Assembly: GCA_013003715.1 (NCBI GenBank) | Contig: JABDIN010000029.1 | Span: 62,001-126,000, forward strand | DNA from: Desulfobacteraceae bacterium | Lineage (GTDB): Bacteria; Desulfobacterota; Desulfobacteria; Desulfobacterales; Desulfosarcinaceae | DNA: 64,000 nt | Direction of reading: 5' to 3' | In this document: positions 44,570 through 54,381 of the stretch, piece by piece | How positions within the stretch are numbered: the first letter of the stretch is position 1 | Layout of the letters: every line of letters begins with the position of its first letter | The notes under the pieces: model-generated | What the model was told of the DNA's origin: nothing | Seen by the model: the letters and a program-made list of their open reading frames with translations, nothing else | Database searches by the model: none | Translations under genes and position numbers: made by a program

Positions 44570-45098
44570 CCGGGAGGACATACGGCACTATATCCTGATC
44601 GCTAAAATTTCGGGTGTGCATGGCATAAAGGGCGTCCTTAAAATTACGTCCTATGCACAATCCGTTGAAACATTTACTCCGGGGCTTCGTCTACACGGCA
44701 AAGCCCCGGATGGTTGTGAAAATGAATTTATCGTGCAATGGGCGCAACAGCATTCGCGGACGGTTCGGCTCGCACTGGCGGATGTAACAGATCGTAACCA
44801 AGCGGAAACCTTGATCGGAACCGAACTTTTCATGCCACGGTCCCTGCTTCCCGAATTGGAAGCGGGCACCTACTATTGGTGTGATATTGTCGGCCTTTCG
44901 GTTTTCACCACGAATGGAGATTTTCTCGGAGAAGTCCATTCGGTTTTACCGACGGGAAGCAACGACGTCTATGTTGTGAAACCGACGGAAAAAGATCGGG
45001 AAACGGAAATTCTCATCCCCGGTACGGCGTCTGTGGTGGTTGATATTGATCTCAACGAAAAAACCATGACGGTAGAGTTACCTGACGGCTTGATGTGA
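44553..45098 (+). CDS. rimM: ribosome maturation factor RimM
   Basis: This protein of about 181 residues has the RimM N-terminal barrel ([37 protein letters not shown]) and the C-terminal PRC-barrel ([27 protein letters not shown]). It helps 30S head assembly by binding S19. The start is ambiguous: TTG 44553 and TTG 44562 overlap khpA, and a GGGAGG at 44572-44577 has no ATG, GTG or TTG behind it at good spacing. The coordinate given is the longest option. Confidence 0.9.
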   Translation: MRSLNSREDIRHYILIAKISGVHGIKGVLKITSYAQSVETFTPGLRLHGKAPDGCENEFIVQWAQQHSRTVRLALADVTDRNQAETLIGTELFMPRSLLPELEAGTYYWCDIVGLSVFTTNGDFLGEVHSVLPTGSNDVYVVKPTEKDRETEILIPGTASVVVDIDLNEKTMTVELPDGLM

Positions 45099-45147
45099 GC
45101 TACGACCACAGCTTCACCGTAGTAATGAATATCCGGGAGTGAACGGG

Positions 45148-45936
45148 ATGAATATAGCGGTCCTGACAATTTTTCCTGATTTATTTGAACCGTTCTGGAG
45201 TTATGGTATCGTCCGGCGGGCCATTGACAAAAACAGAATCGCCCAGCAGACTATCAACATCAGGGATTTCGCCCCGGGCAGGCATCGGGTCACCGATGAC
45301 AGACCCTACGGCGGTGGTTGCGGGATGGTGATGAAGCCTGAACCTTTGGCCGGTGCCATTCGGGCGGCCAAAGAAAAATCACCAACATCCAAAGCCATCC
45401 TGCTAACTCCCCAGGGCAAAGTTTTCAATCAGCAAATGGCCCGTGATCTGGCAGCATGTGATGGGATGGTGATGGTCTGCGGCAGGTATGAAGGGATCGA
45501 CGAGCGGATCTGCCACCGCTATATAGATGACGAGGTCTCCATCGGTGATTTTGTCATGACCGGCGGAGAATTGGCCGCCATGGTGATCATCGATGCGGTG
45601 ATCCGGCTGTTGCCGGATGTGCTGGGAAACGAGGATTCGGCGGATAACGATTCTTTTTCCAATGGTTTGCTGGAACACGCACACTTTACACGACCGCCTG
45701 AATTTGAAGGCATGGATGTACCGGACGTATTAATGTCGGGGAACCATGGCCGCATCGACCGGTGGCGGCTGGAATCGGCACTCATGCGCACATTTTTGAA
45801 ACGGCCGGACCTATTGATGTCAAAACAATTGAGCGCGGAAGAAATCGATATTCTAAAATCATGGTATCAGCAGATTGAAAGGATTATTCAAGCCAAATCT
45901 TTACCTGGCTCTGGTGCATTGCCCGGTAAAGGATAA
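45148..45936 (+). CDS. trmD: tRNA (guanine(37)-N(1))-methyltransferase TrmD
   Basis: This 262-residue SPOUT methyltransferase has TDDRPYGGGCGMVMKPEPL, the trefoil-knot motif CGRYEGIDERI and SIGDFVMTGGELAAM, with HFTRPPEFEG. It makes m1G37 to prevent frameshifting. A GTG at 45139 would add three residues; ATG 45148 has GGGAG eight bases before it. The last 62 bases overlap the next gene. Confidence 0.96.
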   Translation: MNIAVLTIFPDLFEPFWSYGIVRRAIDKNRIAQQTINIRDFAPGRHRVTDDRPYGGGCGMVMKPEPLAGAIRAAKEKSPTSKAILLTPQGKVFNQQMARDLAACDGMVMVCGRYEGIDERICHRYIDDEVSIGDFVMTGGELAAMVIIDAVIRLLPDVLGNEDSADNDSFSNGLLEHAHFTRPPEFEGMDVPDVLMSGNHGRIDRWRLESALMRTFLKRPDLLMSKQLSAEEIDILKSWYQQIERIIQAKSLPGSGALPGKG

Positions 45937-46456
45937 AAATGGTGAAACCATCGCTTCGGCGGTGACAAATCTCGATCTTCATGATATTGCAAGGGCGGCC
46001 AGAACATATGGCGTGAAATCATATTATGTTGTCACGCCGTTATTAGATCAACAGGAACTGGTCCGCACCATTATCGATCACTGGGTGACCGGCTACGGGG
46101 CCACATACAATCCGAAGCGCCGGGAAGCACTGGAATTGCTGCAAGTTGCCGGCACCATAGCGGAAACGGTGGATCGGATTGGCAACATCGAAGGTACCAA
46201 GCCCAGGTTGATCGGCACGAGCGCACGGCATGATAGCCGCAATATCGGGTTCAAAGAGCTGCGGGAGCGGTTTTCAGATGAAAAACCATATCTGTTGACC
46301 CTCGGGACAGCCTGGGGATTGACAGCTGAATTCATGGAAGATGTCGAATATATACTTGAACCGGTGCAAGGAGCGGGATCATACAACCATTTGTCCGTGA
46401 GAGCGGCGGCGGCGATTATCCTGGACAGACTGCTGGGACGTGATGATATAAGCTGA
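45875..46456 (+). CDS. SAM-dependent RNA methyltransferase (Methyltrn_RNA_4 family)
   Basis: This 193-residue SPOUT-like protein is regularly found behind trmD in Desulfobacterota and relatives. Recognisable text is [49 protein letters not shown] and the knot-like [18 protein letters not shown]. The RNA target is not known to me. It starts with TTG at 45875, inside trmD; the family usually begins just before NLYLALVH, so the overlap is real or nearly so. Confidence 0.85.
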   Translation: MKGLFKPNLYLALVHCPVKDKNGETIASAVTNLDLHDIARAARTYGVKSYYVVTPLLDQQELVRTIIDHWVTGYGATYNPKRREALELLQVAGTIAETVDRIGNIEGTKPRLIGTSARHDSRNIGFKELRERFSDEKPYLLTLGTAWGLTAEFMEDVEYILEPVQGAGSYNHLSVRAAAAIILDRLLGRDDIS

Positions 46457-46547
46457 GCGGTGTTGCCGGACGTTTTGCAGGTACACACATGCCACAGATA
46501 TTACGGAATACAGAAGATTTAACAGACTATTTTTTGGGGGGTACAAA

Positions 46548-46895
46548 ATGGAAATTATCAAAAACCTTGAGAGAGAGAACATGCGGCTGGATCTGCCCGA
46601 TTTCGCTGCCGGTGATACGGTCAGAGTTCATGTGAAAATCCGAGAGGGTGAAAAGGAAAGAATTCAGGCGTTCCAGGGTGTGGTCATCAGCAAGCGAAAG
46701 GGCGCCACCAACGCGACATTCACTGTTCGCAAGGTCTCTTACGGCATAGGTGTCGAACGTATTTTCCCGCTCCACTCGCCGGCAATCGATAAAATCGAAG
46801 TATTGGCACAGGGCCGCGTCCGCAGATCAAAAATATACTATCTGCGGAAACTTCGCGGAAAAGCCGCCCGTATCAAGGAACGACGCTATAATTAA
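46548..46895 (+). CDS. rplS: 50S ribosomal protein L19
   Basis: This 115-residue protein shows the L19 signature: [33 protein letters not shown] and VEIFPLHSP-like [17 protein letters not shown], with the basic tail [13 protein letters not shown]. It lies at the 30S-50S interface. A G-rich GGGGGG precedes the ATG. It is part of the trmD-rplS unit. Confidence 0.97.
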   Translation: MEIIKNLERENMRLDLPDFAAGDTVRVHVKIREGEKERIQAFQGVVISKRKGATNATFTVRKVSYGIGVERIFPLHSPAIDKIEVLAQGRVRRSKIYYLRKLRGKAARIKERRYN

Positions 46896-46962
46896 CGGTG
46901 GGGCCATTGCCGGACCGGGGTTTTGGTGGTGGCCGGCAACGCATTCAGGATCGGTATAGCTC

Positions 46963-47571
46963 ATGGCATTGGATCTTTGGGCGTACGAAAACGAGACCGT
47001 TGATAGCGGATTCACTAAAATTGCGGGGATTGACGAGGCGGGTCGGGGTCCGTTGGCCGGTCCCGTTGTTTCCGCTTCGGTGGTGCTGCCCCGCTCTTTC
47101 CCGGTGGCGTCGGTGAACGATTCCAAAAAATTAACCCCTCGAAAAAGAGACCGCCTCTACGATCATATCTACGAGAATGCCGTTTCCATCGGAATTGGTA
47201 TCGTTGACCCCGTGGAAATCGACCGCATCAACATCCTGCAGGCATCATTGTTGTCAATGGTCCTGTCGGTCCGTAACCTGTCACCGGTCCCGGAGTATCT
47301 CCTTATCGACGGTATTTTCGAAATCCCCGTCGATCTTCCGCAAAAACCGATTCCGAAAGGTGACGCACTATCCATCTCCATTGCGGCGGCATCGATTGTG
47401 GCAAAAGTCACAAGGGATCGATTGATGCGGCGTTATCACCTGGATTACCCGGAATACGGTTTCGAGAAGCATAAGGGATACCCGACCAAGGCTCACAAGG
47501 CGGCCATTGAGAGACATGGATGCTGCCCCATACACCGTCACAGTTTCAGGGGCGTCAAAGAATATATCTGA
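46963..47571 (+). CDS. rnhB: ribonuclease HII
   Basis: This 202-residue enzyme removes RNA, including single ribonucleotides, from DNA. Catalytic acidic residues are in AGIDEAGRGPLAGPV, then VNDSKKLTPRKRD, the central LLIDGIFE and AAASIVAKVTRDRLM. AGGATCGG precedes the ATG. The C-terminal end lies 31 bases before the YraN start. Confidence 0.95.
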   Translation: MALDLWAYENETVDSGFTKIAGIDEAGRGPLAGPVVSASVVLPRSFPVASVNDSKKLTPRKRDRLYDHIYENAVSIGIGIVDPVEIDRINILQASLLSMVLSVRNLSPVPEYLLIDGIFEIPVDLPQKPIPKGDALSISIAAASIVAKVTRDRLMRRYHLDYPEYGFEKHKGYPTKAHKAAIERHGCCPIHRHSFRGVKEYI

Positions 47572-47602
47572 TCTCCCTTTACAGACAGATCCGATACTGA
47601 CA

Positions 47603-47974
47603 ATGAAAAACCACCGACAGGAATTTGGAAAAAGCAGCGAAGAGATTGCCACCCGATTCCTCAAAAAAAAGGGTTATAAAATCCTGGAGCGCAATTATCG
47701 TACCCGGATCGGTGAAATAGATATCATTGCCCGGGACAAACAGACCATCGCATTTGTGGAGGTAAAGGCCCGGAAATCGAACCAGTACGGGAATCCAAAA
47801 TGGGCGGTCACTCCTAAAAAACAAAAGACAATTTCAATGGTCGCGCTTCAATACCTGAAATCGTCGAACCGGATAGACAGCAAAGCCCGGTTTGACGTCG
47901 TCTCCATCCAATCTTTGGATCAAGCCCCGGAAATAGAGCTTATCCGAAATGCCTTCGATCTTGCATATGGATGA
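47603..47974 (+). CDS. YraN/UPF0102 family endonuclease-like protein
   Basis: This 123-residue protein has the restriction-endonuclease-like fold of the UPF0102 family: GKSSEEIATRFLKKKGYKILERNYR, then GEIDIIARDKQTIAFVEVKAR, holding the Asp and Glu-x-Lys of a PD-(D/E)XK site. The biological role is unknown, though a Holliday-junction-related function has been proposed for the family. It overlaps rsmI by 26 bases. ATG 47603 is the only reasonable start; the frame is open upstream. Confidence 0.9.
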   Translation: MKNHRQEFGKSSEEIATRFLKKKGYKILERNYRTRIGEIDIIARDKQTIAFVEVKARKSNQYGNPKWAVTPKKQKTISMVALQYLKSSNRIDSKARFDVVSIQSLDQAPEIELIRNAFDLAYG

Positions 47975-48839
47975 TTCAAGTCCCATTGTGGCGCCAGGGT
48001 GTCTTTATGTGGTGGCCCTGCCCATAGGCAACCGTGATGACATCACCCTGCGCGCGCTGAAAATTCTGGAAGGTGTCGACCTTATCGCCGCAGAGGATAC
48101 ACGCACTGCAAAACTGATGCTGAGTGAATACGGGATAAAAAACCGGCTGACCGCCTACCATGAGCATAACGAATCCGAAAAAACATCCGAACTTGTGACA
48201 CATTTAGTGGGAAAAAACTCCCTGGCGCTCGTATCCGATGCCGGAACACCATTGGTTTCCGATCCGGGATACCGGCTCGTCAGCGCCGCATCGGAAAAGG
48301 GGATACGGGTGGTGCCGATACCCGGGGCATCCGCCGCAATTGCAGCCTTGAGCGTTTCCGGCCTGCCGACAAATGCATTCACGTTTGCGGGTTTCATGCC
48401 GAAAAAGAAAGGGAAGCGCGTGGAACTATTGCACACATATGCCGCATCCAACGGGACCGTCATTTTTTATGAATCTCCTAAACGGGTACTATCGTTGATG
48501 AAAGAGCTGGTGGCGGTATTCGGCGATCGTCCGGCATTTTTTTCCAGGGAAATGACAAAAAAATTTGAAGAGTTTTTAAGGGGCAGGCTCTCCGGCATAT
48601 TGGCCACCCTCAGCGAACGCCGGAGCATCAAAGGCGAATGCACGCTGATTGTATCGGCGGGTGGCCACAGGGTCGCAACGGGAATAGATGAGATCAGGGC
48701 GGCACTCATCGATGAGATGAAAACCACCGGTGCTAGACCCTCTGAAGTTGCCGGTGCCGTGGCCCGGCGTTATGGCCTGCCCAAAGGCAGGGTTTATGAT
48801 GAACTGTTAAATTTGAAAAAAAGCACCCCCGGACCATAG
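47949..48839 (+). CDS. rsmI: 16S rRNA (cytidine(1402)-2'-O)-methyltransferase
   Basis: This 296-residue tetrapyrrole-methylase-fold enzyme has LYVVALPIGNRDDITLRAL, the AEDTRTAKLM motif, YHEHNESEK, VSDAGTPLVSDPG, PIPGASAAIAALSVSGL and FYESPKRV. It methylates C1402 of 16S rRNA with RsmH. The extreme C-terminus (ARRYGLPKGRVYDELL) matches the family. ATG 47949 lies within yraN; ATG 47967 is an alternative. Confidence 0.95.
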   Translation: MPSILHMDDSSPIVAPGCLYVVALPIGNRDDITLRALKILEGVDLIAAEDTRTAKLMLSEYGIKNRLTAYHEHNESEKTSELVTHLVGKNSLALVSDAGTPLVSDPGYRLVSAASEKGIRVVPIPGASAAIAALSVSGLPTNAFTFAGFMPKKKGKRVELLHTYAASNGTVIFYESPKRVLSLMKELVAVFGDRPAFFSREMTKKFEEFLRGRLSGILATLSERRSIKGECTLIVSAGGHRVATGIDEIRAALIDEMKTTGARPSEVAGAVARRYGLPKGRVYDELLNLKKSTPGP

Positions 48840-48874
48840 TAGGGGATCGGGATCGCTTGAAAAGAGGTTTTTAC

Positions 48875-51028
48875 ATGGATAAACTAGATGCAATTTTCTC
48901 ACCGAAATCCGTTGCCGTGGTCGGCGCTTCCACCACAAAAGGAAAGGTCGGCCACGATATTTTCGTCAACATACTCAAAGGCGAGTATACCGGCACCCTA
49001 TACCCGGTCAACCCCAAGGCCCATTCGATTTCAAGTGTCAAGGCGTATCCGGATATCACCGCTATCGACGACGAAATCGACCTTTCAATGATAATCCTGC
49101 CGCCCATGGCCGCCCTGGGAGCGGTGGAATCCTCAATCAGAAAAGGGGTCAAGGGCATCGTCATCGTATCTGCGGGCTTTCGTGAAGTGGGCGAAGAGGG
49201 CCGGAAGATCGAGGATCGCATCATTGATATGTGCCGTGAAGCCGAAGTCCGCGTCGTGGGTCCCAATTGCCTCGGTGTGATCAACCCGCTATCGTCGGTT
49301 AAATTGAATGCCAGCTTCTCCGCCCGCATGCCCAAACCCGGAAACATCTCCTTTATTTCCCAAAGCGGTGCATTGTGCACGGCGGTGCTGGATTTCGCCG
49401 CGGACCGTGATTTTGGATTCTCGAAGTTCATCTCCATCGGGAATAAAGCGGATGTGGATGAGCTCGACCTGTTGCGCTATTTTCATCAGGACCTGGATAC
49501 CGAAGTGATCATGATTTATCTGGAAGAACTCCGCCGGGGTCCGGAATTTATCGAGGCGGTAAAGGAAATTACCTGCGGAGAAATCCGCCCGAAGCCCGTA
49601 CTGGTTATCAAATCCGGCCGGACCAGTGCCGGTGCCCTGGCGGCCGCTTCACATACCGGTGCGCTGGCAGGCACCGAGGCGGTGTATGACGCCATCTTTC
49701 AGCAATCCGGCATTATCCGGGTGGACAATATCAATGAATTGTTCGATTTTGCCAGTGCTTTTGCCTACAAAAATGAGAGTGAACTGGGGAAGTTGCGCCG
49801 GAAAGTGCCCAACGGCAACCGGGTGGCCATTGTTACCAATGCCGGCGGCCCGGGAATTGTCGCCACGGACATGACCGTCTCTTCAGGTCTGCAACTGGCG
49901 AAGTTTTCGGAAGAAACCGTTGATTCCCTGGAAAGCCACCTACCGATGACGGCCAATGTTCATAACCCGGTGGACGTCATCGGGGACGCCGCTCAAGACA
50001 GATATGAAAATGCCTTGTCCGCTGTTATCCGGGATGAGGGGGTTGACGGCGCCCTGGTCATTCTGACCCCCCAATCCATGACCAATGCCCTGGGCACCGC
50101 ACAGGCCATTGCCAAGATCGCGCGCCGGTCACACAAACCCATTCTATGCTGTTTCATGGGAATCATCGATGTTTCCGCCGGTGTGAAATATCTCCAGGAA
50201 CACGGTATACCGGTGTTCAAGTTCCCCGAAAATGCGGCCAAGGCCTTCGGAGCGATTTATCAATATTCCCAGTGGCTCAACCGGCAGCATATGGCGCAGT
50301 TCAAGCTTGATTACGATACGGAAAAAGCATCTGCTATCATCGAGGCGTGCCTGTCGGAAGGGAAAACGCGATTGGGTGAATTGGACGGCCTGGAGCTGCT
50401 CAAATGCTATGGATTCAAGATCCTTCCCACGACCTTGGCCACCAAGGCCGATGAGGCTACTGCCATCGCGGAAAAAATGGGGTATCCGGTGGTCATGAAA
50501 ATCGTGTCCCCGGACATCCTTCACAAATCGGATGCAGGCGGTGTCATGATTAAATTGAAAAATCAGGCCGCCGTAAAGGATGCATTTGAAACCATCATGA
50601 AAAACGCCGCGGCATATGATCCGGATGCAGACATTAAAGGCGTTCTGGTACAAAAAATGGCCGATCCGGGTGAAGAGCTCATTTTGGGCATGAACCGCTA
50701 TCCGGTATTCGGCCCGCTGCTGATGTTCGGTATCGGCGGGATTTATGTCGAGGTATTCCAGGATGTGGTTTTCCGCCTGGCCCCGGTTTTTCGCAATGAA
50801 GCGCGTCGTATGATCCGCAATATAAAAGGCATCAAGTTATTGAAGGGATTTCGGGGAAAACCCAAGACCGATATAAAGGAGATCGAAAAAAGTATCGTAC
50901 GATTATCCGAAATGGTCATGGCACATCCGGAAATACTTGAACTGGATATCAACCCCCTCCTGGCTCACGCGGAAGGAGACGGGGTCACCGTTGCCGATTG
51001 CCGGATGATTCTGGAAAAAACCAGTTAA
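48875..51028 (+). CDS. acyl-CoA/acetyl-CoA synthetase, NDP-forming (fused alpha-beta)
   Basis: This 717-residue enzyme interconverts acyl-CoA, ADP and phosphate with the acid, CoA and ATP. The N-terminal CoA-binding domain is SVAVVGASTTKGKVGHDIF. The phosphohistidine is in AASHTGALAGTEAVYD, and the C-terminal ATP-grasp domain shows PVVMKIVSPDILHKSDAGGV and ELILGMNRYPVFGPLLMFG. ATG 48875 after AGAGG was chosen; a TTG at 48857 is possible. It would conserve energy from acetate or acyl formation in an anaerobe, or activate acids. Its last codons and a good AAGGAG lead into the sfp-type gene. Confidence 0.92.
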   Translation: MDKLDAIFSPKSVAVVGASTTKGKVGHDIFVNILKGEYTGTLYPVNPKAHSISSVKAYPDITAIDDEIDLSMIILPPMAALGAVESSIRKGVKGIVIVSAGFREVGEEGRKIEDRIIDMCREAEVRVVGPNCLGVINPLSSVKLNASFSARMPKPGNISFISQSGALCTAVLDFAADRDFGFSKFISIGNKADVDELDLLRYFHQDLDTEVIMIYLEELRRGPEFIEAVKEITCGEIRPKPVLVIKSGRTSAGALAAASHTGALAGTEAVYDAIFQQSGIIRVDNINELFDFASAFAYKNESELGKLRRKVPNGNRVAIVTNAGGPGIVATDMTVSSGLQLAKFSEETVDSLESHLPMTANVHNPVDVIGDAAQDRYENALSAVIRDEGVDGALVILTPQSMTNALGTAQAIAKIARRSHKPILCCFMGIIDVSAGVKYLQEHGIPVFKFPENAAKAFGAIYQYSQWLNRQHMAQFKLDYDTEKASAIIEACLSEGKTRLGELDGLELLKCYGFKILPTTLATKADEATAIAEKMGYPVVMKIVSPDILHKSDAGGVMIKLKNQAAVKDAFETIMKNAAAYDPDADIKGVLVQKMADPGEELILGMNRYPVFGPLLMFGIGGIYVEVFQDVVFRLAPVFRNEARRMIRNIKGIKLLKGFRGKPKTDIKEIEKSIVRLSEMVMAHPEILELDINPLLAHAEGDGVTVADCRMILEKTS

Positions 51029-51039
51029 GGAGACAGCCA

Positions 51040-51618
51040 ATCCCTCAGATATCCATTTACCCCGTATGCATGCCCATACCAGAGGATGTAAGGATACTGA
51101 AAGGCAAGGAGAAAGTGTCCGCACTATCCGTGAACGCACGGGTCGCCCTAAACCTCTCAGCATCAAAAATCGGATATTCATTCCACCGGTTTCCCAAATC
51201 GGATGACGGTGTTCCCCTGCCGGAAAACGGGATCTACTGGTCCATCGCCCACAAAACGGAGATGGTGGCGGCGGTGGCCTCCCCGGCTCCGGTGGGCATC
51301 GACATTGAAAAAATGGGGCCTTACAACGAAAAAATCGAAGTCAAAATCGCCGGGCCGGACGAGTGGAATCTCGGACGGGGTATGAATCGCCGGTTGTTAT
51401 TCTATCGTTTCTGGACAGCAAAAGAGGCGGTATTGAAAGCCACCGGTGATGGCTTTAAGGGTATTTCCCGATGCCGGATTGCCGGAATCGTCGATGACAA
51501 CCGCTTGAACATTACCTATAAAGAAAAATTATGGCCCATCGTGCAATTTTGCCATCAGGACCATATCATCGCCGTTACACGAGGTGATGAACGGATTATA
51601 TGGACACCAGTGGAGTGA
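51040..51618 (+). CDS. 4'-phosphopantetheinyl transferase superfamily protein
   Basis: This Sfp/AcpS-type protein has YWSIAHKTEMVAAVASPAPVGIDIEKM, with the metal Asp and Glu in GIDIE, and the second metal motif FYRFWTAKEAVLKATG. It attaches phosphopantetheine to carrier proteins. The start is unclear. AAGGAG (51027-51032) is followed at 7-base spacing by ATC (51040) in the right frame, and the encoded PQISIYPV resembles the usual first strand of the family. The first ATG is at 51070, without a ribosome-binding site. If ATC is real the protein has 192 residues, otherwise 182. Confidence 0.8.
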   Translation: MPQISIYPVCMPIPEDVRILKGKEKVSALSVNARVALNLSASKIGYSFHRFPKSDDGVPLPENGIYWSIAHKTEMVAAVASPAPVGIDIEKMGPYNEKIEVKIAGPDEWNLGRGMNRRLLFYRFWTAKEAVLKATGDGFKGISRCRIAGIVDDNRLNITYKEKLWPIVQFCHQDHIIAVTRGDERIIWTPVE

Positions 51619-51811
51619 TTGCAACTCGTTGAAGGGTTAACTTGTGTATTGGTCAAATCGTGAGCGAAATTTTATGCCGATTTAACCTGCCATCACCCCA
51701 AGTTGAGTCCGTCCTGTACGAAACAAGGATTGTGTGGTAATAACCGATAATAAAATTCCGTACGAACAACTCATATTCATACGCGATTTACACCCGGAAA
51801 GGAGAGTCCTC

Positions 51812-53389
51812 ATGTTCCTCACAAGCTACGGCGCTGCCAGGGAAGTCACCGGTTCCATGCATCTTTTATCCACAGACAACGACCGGATTCTGCTCGACTG
51901 CGGATTGTTTCAGGGTCGCCGAAAAGATGCCGACCGTAAAAACCGGGTCCTGCCATTTGATCCGGGAATTTTGAACAATATTATTCTGTCCCATGCGCAT
52001 ATCGATCATTCAGGTAGAATTCCCTTGTTGACGCGGAATGGATTCACCGGCCGCATACTCTCCACCCGGGCCACCAACGACGCCTGCGACTACCTGCTGC
52101 CGGATTCAGCGCACATCCAGGAAACGGATGCATTGTATCTGAACTATAAGATGGTCCGTGCTGCGCTGTCGGATTCAACCAGCGGCGGGCGCAGCAACCT
52201 TTCGAAACGAAAAAAAAAGGAAATCAAAAAACTGCTGAAAAAAAACGGGCACCGGCTGGATGAAGAGGCCATAAACACCTGGGCGACCAAACTTCACCTG
52301 GACGCGGTATCACCGCTGTACACATCAAAGGATGCAGAGGACGCGCTTGACTGCTTCGACGGCCGTCCCTACCGGACCCCGTTCACCGTTGGAACCGATA
52401 TGACCTGCACCCTCTACGAAGCCGGCCATATCCTGGGTTCGGCCATCAGCATCATTCACGCGAAGGAAAACGGCAGGGATTACACGGTATGTTATACCGG
52501 TGACCTTGGGCGCTTCAGCAAACCCATCATCAGGGACCCGAATATCAAATTTGCCGAGGCGGATCAGAACATCGACCTTCTGATCATGGAAAGTACTTAC
52601 GGCGATCGTGAACACGAACCGGTCATCGATCTCAAACCAAGAATGAAAAAAGTGTTGCTGGATACCATCGACCGCAATGGTACGGTCCTGATTCCCTCGT
52701 TTGCCTATGGGCGGACACAGGAATTATTGTATGTCATCCACGAACTTTACAACGAAGGAAGCGTACCGCGTATCCCTGTGTATGTGGATAGCCCTCTGGC
52801 CACGAATATCACAAAAGTGTTCGGTGAACATCCGGAAGTATATGACGCCGAAACCCATGACACCTTTTTACAAAAAGGCAAGAACCCTTTTCTGTTCAGT
52901 CAGGTGGAATTTGTGAGTTCCGTTGAGGCCTCCATGCAACTGATGAAAGAGAAAAAATCGCATATTGTCATTTCCGCGTCCGGTATGTGTGAAGCGGGCC
53001 GGATACTTCATCACTTGCGCTATAAAATTCACGATCCGAACAATACGATTCTCATCGTCGGATACATGGCGAACAACACACTCGGCCGACGTATCCTCGA
53101 ACAGGGAGAGGCGTATGAAGCGGCGGACAGGCACGGTGATCCCCCTTTGCTTAAATTCCTGAACAAGGAATATCCATTGAAAGCCCGAGTGGTGAAAATC
53201 GGCGGGTTCAGCGCCCATGCGGATAAAAATGAAATGCTCCAGTTTCTGAAAACATCTGACCTGAAAGTCAAAAAAATCGCCCTTGTTCACGGTGAGGAGG
53301 ATCAAAGCCTGGCCTTCGCCGATACCTTGAAAAAGGAGGGATACCCGGTGATCGTTCCGCGCGCTGGTGAGACGGTGAGTATTAAATAG
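51812..53389 (+). CDS. MBL-fold beta-CASP RNA/nucleic-acid hydrolase
   Basis: This 525-residue metallo-beta-lactamase protein has the zinc motif SHAHIDHSGRIP, YEAGHILGSA, the CYTGDLG aspartate motif, LIMESTYGDR, the beta-CASP motif B region PSFAYGRTQE and motif C SASGMCEAGRIL, with the RMMBL-type end GGFSAHADKNEML. Such enzymes cleave RNA (CPSF-73/RNase J-like). The frame is open from 51734, but AAAGGAGAG precedes ATG 51812 and the family begins MFLTSYG-AREVTGS. It stands alone behind a 190-base gap. Confidence 0.92.
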   Translation: MFLTSYGAAREVTGSMHLLSTDNDRILLDCGLFQGRRKDADRKNRVLPFDPGILNNIILSHAHIDHSGRIPLLTRNGFTGRILSTRATNDACDYLLPDSAHIQETDALYLNYKMVRAALSDSTSGGRSNLSKRKKKEIKKLLKKNGHRLDEEAINTWATKLHLDAVSPLYTSKDAEDALDCFDGRPYRTPFTVGTDMTCTLYEAGHILGSAISIIHAKENGRDYTVCYTGDLGRFSKPIIRDPNIKFAEADQNIDLLIMESTYGDREHEPVIDLKPRMKKVLLDTIDRNGTVLIPSFAYGRTQELLYVIHELYNEGSVPRIPVYVDSPLATNITKVFGEHPEVYDAETHDTFLQKGKNPFLFSQVEFVSSVEASMQLMKEKKSHIVISASGMCEAGRILHHLRYKIHDPNNTILIVGYMANNTLGRRILEQGEAYEAADRHGDPPLLKFLNKEYPLKARVVKIGGFSAHADKNEMLQFLKTSDLKVKKIALVHGEEDQSLAFADTLKKEGYPVIVPRAGETVSIK

Positions 53390-53460
53390 GCCATGCATTG
53401 GGGAACTGAAATAAAACTGAGATCATCACTTTTTATCCCCCATTTCCCATGGAACCGGAT

Positions 53461-54033
53461 TCATCCGCTCCAGAGTGCATCGTCAATGCTTTCGGAGTGA
53501 TTGAGATACCGTGCGAGGATAAACAGGTAGTCCGAGAGACGGTTCAGAAAGGTGATGATATGGGCGTTGGGATGATCGTCGCCGACTTGAAGTTTTTCTT
53601 GATGGATCAGGGTGATAACCCGTCGTTCGGCACGGCGGCAGACGGTTCTGGCAACATGGGCCATTGCCGCGCTGGGGTGGCCGCCGGGAAGAATAAAGTT
53701 GCTGAGTTTGGGCACCCTGCCCTGCATCCGGTCAATCGCCGTTTCCACATTCACGATCTCACCCGGATCAAGCGTCTTCAGCTGTTGTTGCGCATGTGAT
53801 CCGTCGGTGGTCGCCAGCCATGCCCCCACATGCAACAGATGGGACTGAATGAGCAGCAATTCTCGCTTCACGTCCCGGGACCCGGCGGGCAGGAAGGAGA
53901 TAACGGCGCCGATAACCGAGTTAAGCTCATCCACCTCGCCATATGCCTCGATTCTATCAATACTCTTTTTAACCCGTTCTCCGCTGAACAGGCTGGTTTT
54001 CCCGCGATCGCCGGTTCCGGTGTATAATTTCAT
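53461..54033 (-). CDS. cob(I)alamin adenosyltransferase, PduO type
   Basis: This 190-residue ATP:cob(I)alamin adenosyltransferase begins with the P-loop-like YTGTGDRGKTSLFSGERV and contains RIEAYGEVDELNSVIGAV, FILPGGHPSAAMAHVARTVCRRAERRV and LNRLSDYLFILARYLN. It makes adenosylcobalamin for B12 enzymes such as mutases. No B12-dependent enzyme is adjacent. It runs leftward with the rubredoxin-like gene 62 bases upstream. Confidence 0.94.
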   Translation of the reverse strand: MKLYTGTGDRGKTSLFSGERVKKSIDRIEAYGEVDELNSVIGAVISFLPAGSRDVKRELLLIQSHLLHVGAWLATTDGSHAQQQLKTLDPGEIVNVETAIDRMQGRVPKLSNFILPGGHPSAAMAHVARTVCRRAERRVITLIHQEKLQVGDDHPNAHIITFLNRLSDYLFILARYLNHSESIDDALWSG

Positions 54034-54095
54034 CTTTCTCCGTTTTCATAATAACTGATGCGGCCAGTGGACATCCCAGGACCTATCAGGCCAAC

Positions 54096-54257
54096 CTATG
54101 ATAATCGTGAACGATGGGTCGAGGCGCTATCATCCGCATTATCCGGTACCACAATTTTTTCGAACATGTCCGAATACGCACCGCAAACCGGGCATTGATA
54201 GGGTGGTTCTTTACCCTCATGAATGTAACCGCATATGAGACATCGCCATTTGGTCAT
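54096..54257 (-). CDS. rubredoxin-like protein (rubrerythrin-type iron domain)
   Basis: This 53-residue protein consists of MTKWRCLICGYIHEGKEPPY followed by QCPVCGAYSDMFE, a complete FeCys4 site with the short spacing of rubrerythrin C-terminal domains. It probably transfers single electrons. I chose ATG 54257 over an upstream ATG at 54311 since family members begin a few residues before the first cysteine pair. No partner is certain; the leftward acyl-CoA dehydrogenase lies further upstream. Confidence 0.8.
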   Translation of the reverse strand: MTKWRCLICGYIHEGKEPPYQCPVCGAYSDMFEKIVVPDNADDSASTHRSRLS

Positions 54258-54381
54258 GGAAATTAAATACCCTGAAACCCTTTTGATGAGGTCATCACCG
54301 CCAACCGTCACAAGAAAGGCCTATTTGAACCTGGCACCGGTTTTTTTTAAATATCACCGACCGCCGGTCGCCGCAACTCTT

